Shown here piece after piece: positions 5,218 to 5,740 of a stretch of DNA of 5,740 bases (positions within the stretch are counted from its first letter, which is position 1; every line of letters begins with the position of its first letter). Source of the stretch: Alphaproteobacteria bacterium UBA7691 (GTDB taxonomy: Bacteria; Pseudomonadota; Alphaproteobacteria; Ferrovibrionales; Ferrovibrionaceae); contig DLGP01000120.1 of the NCBI GenBank assembly GCA_002482765.1, positions 753 to 6,492 on the forward strand, written 5' to 3'. The notes under the pieces were generated by a model. It was given only the letters and a program-made list of their open reading frames with translations. It had not been told where the DNA came from and did not search any database. The translations under genes and the position numbers were made by a program.

Positions 5218-5224
5218 TCCTTCC
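5218..5224 (-). promoter_or_regulatory. ribosome-binding site of the translational machinery protein gene
   Basis: GGAAGGA on the minus strand, 7 nt before the ATG at 5210. It fixes this start over the in-frame ATG at 5249. Confidence 0.6.
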
Positions 5225-5250
5225 ATCCTCTACTGATGGCAGGAAGCATA

Positions 5251-5272
5251 GGCCGCCTGGTGCCGGGCGGCC
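5251..5272 (-). terminator. GC-rich hairpin after dnaB
   Basis: GGCCGCC (5251-5257) pairs perfectly with GGCGGCC (5266-5272) across an 8-nt loop. On the minus strand it begins 10 nt after the dnaB stop codon. The minus strand continues TATGCTTCC, without a real U-run, so it would be a weak terminator or an mRNA-stabilising structure rather than a strong stop. Confidence 0.45.
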
Positions 5273-5282
5273 TTGACGCAGG

Positions 5283-5740
5283 TCAATCGCCGTAATTTTC
5301 CGGCAGATGGTCGGCGCCGGCATAATCGCTGAAGCGTGTCAGGTTGGGTTCAAAATGCAGCAGCACACGGCCGATCGGGCCATGGCGCTGCTTGCCCACA
5401 ATCACCTCGGCCAGATTGGCGATGCGCGCCATCTTGTCCTGCCAGGCGGCATGTTCCGGGGTGCCCATGGTGGGCTCCTTGCGCATCTCGTAATATTCCT
5501 CGCGGAACACAAACATCACCACGTCGGCATCCTGCTCGATGGCGCCTGATTCACGCAAATCCGAAAGCTGCGGGCGTTTGTCGTCGCGGCTTTCCACCGC
5601 GCGGCTGAGCTGCGAGAGCGCCACCACCGGCACACCAAGTTCCTTGGCCAGCGCCTTGAGTCCTCGCGAGATCTGCGAGACCTCCTGCTGACGGTTCTCC
5701 ACGCCGGCCGGTCCCGTCATGAGCTGCAGGTAGTCCACGA
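5283..5740 (-). CDS. dnaB: replicative DNA helicase DnaB (C-terminal 152 residues, cut by window edge)
   Basis: Hexameric 5'-3' helicase that unwinds DNA at the replication fork. The gene enters from the right edge; a GTG at 5738 is the Val of the Walker B segment VDYLQLM and not a start. The RecA-like core follows in the standard order: Walker B, EISRGLKALAKEL-type helix (QISRGLKALAKELGVPVVAL), the LSQLSR motif, the block DKRPQLSDLRESGAIEQDAD, VMFVFREEYYEM, and KQRHGPIG, which carries the arginine-finger region. The end, FEPNLTRFSDYAG, is the usual DnaB C-terminus. An insertion-like stretch of about 15 residues (KEPTMGTPEHAAWQDKMAR) between FREEYYEM and AEVIVGKQR is longer than in E. coli, as I recall for alphaproteobacterial DnaB. 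No inteins are visible in this part. Confidence 0.95.
   Translation of the reverse strand, partial: VDYLQLMTGPAGVENRQQEVSQISRGLKALAKELGVPVVALSQLSRAVESRDDKRPQLSDLRESGAIEQDADVVMFVFREEYYEMRKEPTMGTPEHAAWQDKMARIANLAEVIVGKQRHGPIGRVLLHFEPNLTRFSDYAGADHLPENYGD

Noticed and set aside
5736..5738. GTG as a start codon at the right edge
   Set aside because: It encodes the Val of the DnaB Walker B segment; the gene continues beyond the window.

Overview
The window looks like chromosomal DNA from a GC-rich proteobacterium, most likely an alphaproteobacterium. This is inferred from the codon bias, the gene families and a chromosomal-type parS; no taxonomic marker settles it. Housekeeping genes on the minus strand flank an accessory block in the middle.

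Right flank (about 3490-5740, all minus strand, transcribed right to left): the C-terminal half of the replicative helicase DnaB, then a small 'translational machinery protein' related to eRF1/Pelota domain 1, then an M24/creatinase-fold protein that seems to have lost its metal ligands. A perfect 16-bp palindrome matching the ParB-binding parS consensus lies at 3461-3476, 19 bp beyond the stop codon of the M24-like gene. Left flank (1-540, minus strand): the first 180 codons of a GufA-type ZIP metal transporter, cut by the window edge.

Accessory block (about 600-3460). On the plus strand, behind a plausible promoter, a 281-residue protein with a C-terminal domain resembling bacterial toxin 44 (Ntox44) overlaps by 4 bp (ATGA) a 163-residue exported protein that is probably its immunity partner. 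Directly downstream is a degenerate second copy of the same module: about 20 codons matching the toxin C-terminus, then about 45 codons matching the immunity protein, kept in the same relative reading frames but lacking the start codon and most of the signal peptide. This is the arrangement expected of a polymorphic-toxin locus with a displaced, decaying cassette.

The decayed cassette stops at a 16-bp sequence (2316-2331) that recurs exactly, in the same orientation, at 3441-3456, just before parS. Between the two copies lies an AT-richer segment carrying one minus-strand gene, a 284-residue NYN/PIN-like nuclease with its own leader hairpin. This looks like a horizontally acquired one-gene insertion. 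The best candidates for unusual biology are the decaying toxin/immunity array, the exported immunity protein, the repeat-bounded NYN gene, and the position of this insertion next to parS.
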